A program made the position numbers and the translations under genes. This document shows, piece by piece, positions 60,532 to 64,000 of a DNA stretch of 64,000 nt; position 1 is the stretch's first letter, and every line of letters starts with the position of its first letter. This stretch comes from Actinosynnema sp042752395. GTDB taxonomy: Bacteria; Actinomycetota; Actinomycetes; Mycobacteriales; Pseudonocardiaceae. Below the pieces are notes generated by a model. That model had not been told where the DNA came from, made no database searches, and was given only the letters and a program-made list of their open reading frames with translations. The stretch is from NCBI RefSeq assembly GCF_042752395.1, contig NZ_JBHYXZ010000016.1, positions 1 through 64,000 of the forward strand, given 5' to 3'.

Positions 60532-61270
60532 CGGGCATCACACCCCCGCACCCCCTTCACCACCCCACGCCGCCCTGACCCTGCGGCCGCCCTGCCCCCA
60601 CCCCGCCACACAATCCCGCCACCGCAACGCATCCCGGTCCGCGCCGACCTGATCCACGCGCCGTCACGACAACCGGATGCCTTGCCGTCACGGCGCGCCG
60701 CATCGCAATCCACGCCTGGCCCATTCGTCGCAGACCGGCCCCCATCCCGACCGCGACCTCCCGCGCCAAGCCGCCGCAGCCCCACCTTGCCGGGCCCCGC
60801 CGCGCGCCACGGCCACAGCCGCAGCGACTCACCCTGCCCGCACCACCGCCGACGCCGACGACGCCGACGCGGTGCCGTGCCTCCGACGCGGCCGCGTGAC
60901 GCGTCGACTCCGAACCGGATCCCCTCCCGACGCGTCCCATCCCGACGCGGCCGGTCGCGGGCCGAGGGCTGGCGGTCGGGGCGAGGGTGCCGTCGGCCGG
61001 ACGGTCCGCCCGGCTGTCGAGTGCCGGCTGTCCGGGGCGGCGGACGGGGTACGGGTGGGCGGGGTGCGGGTGGGCGGGGTGCCAGGGGTCGGGTGTTGGT
61101 GGGCGGTCAGGTGGGGGAGGCCAGGTGGCGGGCGGGCGGTGGTTCGTGGTCGGGTGGTGGTCCGATGTCCAGGGTCGGCGGGCGGCGGGGTGGAGTCGGG
61201 TGGAGGGGTGTGGCAGGGGGCTGGGGGCTGGGTGGGTTCGGGCGGTCGGGGGTGGTCGAGGGCTCCGCTG
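60532..61270. other. Gene-free segment with strong strand asymmetry
   Basis: About 740 bases with no credible gene on either strand. The plus strand is C-rich and G-poor up to about 60940, then G-rich (GGTGGGCGGGGTGCGGG-type repeats at 61050-61090) to about 61270. Open frames here are GC-driven and lack RBS or domains. It ends at copy B of the bipartite repeat. Confidence 0.6.
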
Positions 61271-61335
61271 GTTTTCAACCGAGGTGTGGTAACAGTGTTT
61301 CCGTACATTTTCGGGCCATGATCACCCGATCGTGT
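61271..61335 (+). repeat. Dispersed bipartite repeat, copy B
   Basis: GTTTTCAACCG (61271-61281) and ATGATCACCCGATCGTGT (61318-61335). The same two blocks occur on the minus strand at 40242-40168, with a spacer 10 bases longer. Both copies are next to gene-poor, strongly skewed sequence. Confidence 0.75.
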
Positions 61336-61369
61336 GTGGACACACCCGGCAAAACGGGCAACCCGGACA

Positions 61370-62914
61370 TCACGGCGGGCACGAAGTGCCGTTGGTCGGC
61401 ACCTTCGCACTCACCAAGAACTCCTCCGCCGCCTTCGTCGCGCACGCCGACTGGCCGAGCGCGCCGTGCCCCCCACCCTGCCACGCCACCACGACCCCCG
61501 CCGGCAGCGCCTGCGCCGCCCGCTCACCGCCCTCCCGAGGCGTGACGGGGTCGGACGCCGTCGTCAGCACGAGCATCGGCGGCGCGCTCGTCAGCTTCGG
61601 GGCCTTCACCGCCTGCGGCACGGGGAAGGGGCCGCACGCCAGCAGTTGGCGCGCGAAGTACGCGCCGAACAGCGGGTGCTTGGTGCGCCAGTCCTCCGTC
61701 ATCCCGATCACCCGCTCGGGTGGGATGCGGGTCGTCGTGTCGTTGCAGCCGGTGATGAGGCCCGCGTCCAGGCGCGCCGGGTCGTCCTCCCGCCCGACCA
61801 GCAGCGGCTCGACGAAGGCGGCCAGCTTGGCGCCGTCGCCGCCCTCCGCGGCCACGATCGCCTCCGCCAGCGCCGGCCACCGGTTCCGGTCGGCCAACCC
61901 CGCCAGCACCGCCTCCGCCGCCGTCCCCGGCGTCACGTCGAACACCGCCCCGCGCAACGGCCGGTCCCGCAACGACTCCACCAGCGCCCGGTACCGGTCC
62001 GTCGCCCCCGCCCCGAGCGGGCACGCGCGGATCACGCAGTCCTTCTGGAACGCCGAGAACGCCTCCTCGGCCGCCACCGCCCGCGTCTCCGCCACCGCCG
62101 CCACGTCCAACGTCGGGTCCGGCGCGCCGTCGAACACCATCCGCCCGATGCGGTCCGGGAACCGGCTCGCGTACAGGGTCAGCACCCGCGCGCCCTCGCC
62201 GATCCCGATCGCGTTCAGGTGCGGCACGCCCAACGCCTCGCGCAACTGCTCCAGGTCCGCCGACGCCCGCCACGAGTCCACCGCCGGCAACCGGTTCTCC
62301 AGGTCGAGCACGCACTCGCGGCTGGCCAGCGTGTACGCGTCGGCCAGCTCCTCGTGCGACTCCGCGCCCGGGTCGGCCTCCACGATCCCGATCCGCGCCG
62401 CGTCCGGCACGCACTGCACCGGGTCCGACTCGCCCGTGCCCCGCCGGTCCACGCCGATCAGCGTGAACGTGCTCAGCACCGACGGGGGCAGGCTCGCCGC
62501 CAGCCGCGCCGCCTTCACCGTGCCCGGCTCGCCGCCGGCCTCGCCGACCACCACCAACGGGCTGCCGCCGGTGCCCACGCGCAGCAACGACATCCCCAGG
62601 CTGCCCCGCCCCGGCCGGCTCGGCACGTCCAGCCGCACGGTCAGCCGCGCGCACTCGTACTCCCAGTCGCCCGCCGGCGCGGCGCCGCGCATCCGCGCCC
62701 GCGCGGAATCGGTGCACGTCGACCACGACAGGCCGGGCGTCTCGTAGCTCTCCAACGGCGGCACGTCGCGGGGACCGGAGGGGGTGGCGGCGACCGACGG
62801 CTCGCCGCCGTCGCCGTGCACGGCGATCACCGGGCGGGTCGACGGACCCGCGCTGCACGCGGCCAGCGCGCTCAGGGCCACCAGCATCCAAGTGGCGTGA
62901 CGCCGACGCGGCAC
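61370..62914 (-). CDS. TAP-like alpha/beta hydrolase lipoprotein lacking the nucleophile Ser
   Basis: 514 residues. Signal peptide with lipobox ALSALAAC anchors it outside the membrane. The alpha/beta-hydrolase body has FTLIGVDRRGTGESDPVQC, and a C-terminal TAP-like part with Asp in LTTASDPVTPREGGERAA and His in WQGGGHGALG, as in secreted tripeptidyl aminopeptidases. At the nucleophile elbow, GISYG in the family, this protein has GIGEGAR, so the Ser is absent and normal hydrolysis is unlikely. GTG 62914 with GAGGGG upstream is preferred to an earlier GTG at 62938. Possible roles as a binding protein are speculation. Confidence 0.85.
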   Translation of the reverse strand: MPRRRHATWMLVALSALAACSAGPSTRPVIAVHGDGGEPSVAATPSGPRDVPPLESYETPGLSWSTCTDSARARMRGAAPAGDWEYECARLTVRLDVPSRPGRGSLGMSLLRVGTGGSPLVVVGEAGGEPGTVKAARLAASLPPSVLSTFTLIGVDRRGTGESDPVQCVPDAARIGIVEADPGAESHEELADAYTLASRECVLDLENRLPAVDSWRASADLEQLREALGVPHLNAIGIGEGARVLTLYASRFPDRIGRMVFDGAPDPTLDVAAVAETRAVAAEEAFSAFQKDCVIRACPLGAGATDRYRALVESLRDRPLRGAVFDVTPGTAAEAVLAGLADRNRWPALAEAIVAAEGGDGAKLAAFVEPLLVGREDDPARLDAGLITGCNDTTTRIPPERVIGMTEDWRTKHPLFGAYFARQLLACGPFPVPQAVKAPKLTSAPPMLVLTTASDPVTPREGGERAAQALPAGVVVAWQGGGHGALGQSACATKAAEEFLVSAKVPTNGTSCPP

Positions 62915-63022
62915 GGCGTTCCCCTCGCTCTCTCCCACGGCGTTGGTCTCCCGATGGGTTGGTGCAGAGCCTCACACAGTCCAGGTGAGACTTCGGTGAG
63001 CGGGCTGGGGGAGGATGTCGGC

Positions 63023-63934
63023 GTGGTCACCGTGCACGTCGAGGGCATCCCCGAACGCAGGCTCCGCCGTTCCGCGCCGGTCGCGCTCGCCGCCAGGGCG
63101 TTCGGCGCGATCCCCCCACCCGCGCTGGTGCTGCTGGGCGTGATCAGCGTGCAGGTCGGCGCGGCGGTGGCGAAGCAGTTGTTCACCCTCGCGGGGGCCG
63201 CGGGCACGGTCACGCTGCGGCTCGTGCTGGCCGCCGTCGTCCTGGTGGTGGTGTGGCGCCCGTCGCTGCGCCTGGACCGGCGGACGTACGCGGTGGTCCT
63301 CGGCTACGGGCTGGTGCTCGGCGCGATGAACCTGAGCTTCTACCAGGCGATCAAGCACATCCCGCTGGGCGCGGCGGTCACGATCGAGTTCCTCGGGCCG
63401 CTGGCGGTGGCCGTGCTGGGGTCGCGGCGCTGGCTGGACGGGGTGTGGGCGCTGCTCGCGGCGGCCGGCGTGCTGCTGCTGACCAGGGTGGACGGCGGCC
63501 TGGCGCTGCCGGGCGTGCTGTTCGCGCTGGGCGCGGCGGTGTGCTGGGCGGGCTACATCCTGCTGACCGCGGCGCTGGGCAGCCGCACGTCCGACGGCAA
63601 GGGCCTGGCGCTCGCGATGGTGGTGGGCGCGCTGGTCGCGCTGCCGTTCGGCGTGGCCGAGGCGGGCGCGGTGCTGCTCGACCCGGCGGTGCTGATCGCG
63701 GGCGGCGCGGTGGCGCTGCTGTCGTCGGTGATCCCGTACTCGCTGGAGCTGGAGGCGCTGCGCAGCATCCCGCCGCGCGTGTTCGGCATCCTGATGAGCC
63801 TGGAGCCCGCGGTCGCGGCGCTGGCCGGGCTGGTGCTGCTGCGCGAGGCGCTGCACCCGGCGCAGTGGGCGGCGGTGTTCTGCGTGGTGCTCGCGTCGGT
63901 CGGGGCCACCCGGACCGGGAAACCGGAGGTGTGA
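63023..63934 (+). CDS. EamA-family (DMT superfamily) transporter
   Basis: 303 residues with about ten membrane segments in two EamA repeats, for example VLLGVISVQVGAAVAKQLF, LVLAAVVLVVVWRPSL, YAVVLGYGLVLGAMNLSFY and the repeat-2 block FALGAAVCWAGYILLTAAL. The motifs MNLSFYQAIKHIPLGAAVTIEFLGPL (in parts) and FGILMSLEPAVAALAGLVLL match RhtA/EamA-type exporters of amino acids or metabolites. GTG 63023 is used, with GGGGGAGG eight bases before it. It is divergent from the lipoprotein hydrolase gene. Confidence 0.9.
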   Translation: MVTVHVEGIPERRLRRSAPVALAARAFGAIPPPALVLLGVISVQVGAAVAKQLFTLAGAAGTVTLRLVLAAVVLVVVWRPSLRLDRRTYAVVLGYGLVLGAMNLSFYQAIKHIPLGAAVTIEFLGPLAVAVLGSRRWLDGVWALLAAAGVLLLTRVDGGLALPGVLFALGAAVCWAGYILLTAALGSRTSDGKGLALAMVVGALVALPFGVAEAGAVLLDPAVLIAGGAVALLSSVIPYSLELEALRSIPPRVFGILMSLEPAVAALAGLVLLREALHPAQWAAVFCVVLASVGATRTGKPEV

Positions 63935-63937
63935 GCG

Positions 63938-64000
63938 CTAGGGCTTGGCGGCGCGGTCGGCCGGCGGTTCGTCGGCGCTGAGCCGCCCGTCCACCAGCTC
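63938..64000 (-). CDS. C-terminal end of a gene running off the window
   Basis: On the minus strand the frame from 64000 reads ELVDGRLSADEPPADRAAKP and ends at TAG (63938-63940), three bases past the EamA stop. Too short to identify; the acidic, Pro/Ala-rich end is typical of a C-terminal tail. Confidence 0.5.
   Translation of the reverse strand, partial: ELVDGRLSADEPPADRAAKP

Overview
The window is a high-GC actinobacterial chromosome segment, most likely from the Pseudonocardiales (Saccharothrix, Actinosynnema or Lentzea-like; this genus guess is inference). The reasons are the very strong third-position GC, frequent GTG and TTG starts, the coproporphyrin-type heme genes hemE-hemY-hemQ next to a DUF3000 gene, a DUF6319 gene, ESX/type VII secretion accessory genes, and DUF692 with TIGR04222 genes. 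It opens at the 3' end of a 5S rRNA gene. Three short runs of 10 N and one of 8 N lie in G/C-homopolymer stretches. These mark assembly damage and break at least two genes: RNase D and one TIGR04222 gene.

Layout. 0-8.8 kb: an operon of an unknown protein, an XRE regulator and a methyltransferase; a MazG-type pyrophosphohydrolase; an RsbQ/RsbP-like stress-signalling pair; a small I36-type inhibitor; and two DUF72 genes flanking an arylamine N-acetyltransferase. 9-12.5 kb: a DUF262/HNH defence-type gene sitting among remnants of an ESX accessory locus. 12.9-24.5 kb: a conserved core block with fadJ-fadA beta-oxidation genes, a 22-bp repeat array, RNase D, a LuxR-type response regulator with a TTA codon, an M19 dipeptidase, DUF3000 and hemE-hemY-hemQ.

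24.5-38.2 kb: four tandem paralogous genes for large secreted subtilisin-like (S8) proteases. Copy 2 carries a single-base frameshift. 38.4-43.6 kb: a lipoprotein, then a DUF692 multinuclear iron oxidase (MNIO) overlapping a putative partner, and three TIGR04222 membrane proteins, two of them ending in Cys/Gly-rich tails. This is the strongest candidate for an undescribed protein-modification system. 43.8-49.6 kb: msrB, asparaginase with a divergent GntR regulator, and two acyl-CoA dehydrogenases with a divergent TetR regulator. 49.6-52.5 kb: an apparently intact ESX accessory operon (helical secreted protein, DUF3558 lipoprotein, WXG/PPE-like protein, EspG).

52.7-64 kb: a stand-alone LigD-type polymerase, two small genes, a GH81 beta-glucanase with a CBM6-like domain behind a LacI-type operator, a DUF1996 secreted protein, DUF2238 and DUF6319 genes, a tiny peptide gene with a duplicated CGCCxxC motif, a gene-poor segment with strong strand asymmetry, a TAP-like lipoprotein hydrolase lacking its nucleophile serine, and an EamA transporter. 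The window ends inside the 3' end of another gene. All assignments come from reading the sequence; no database search was run.
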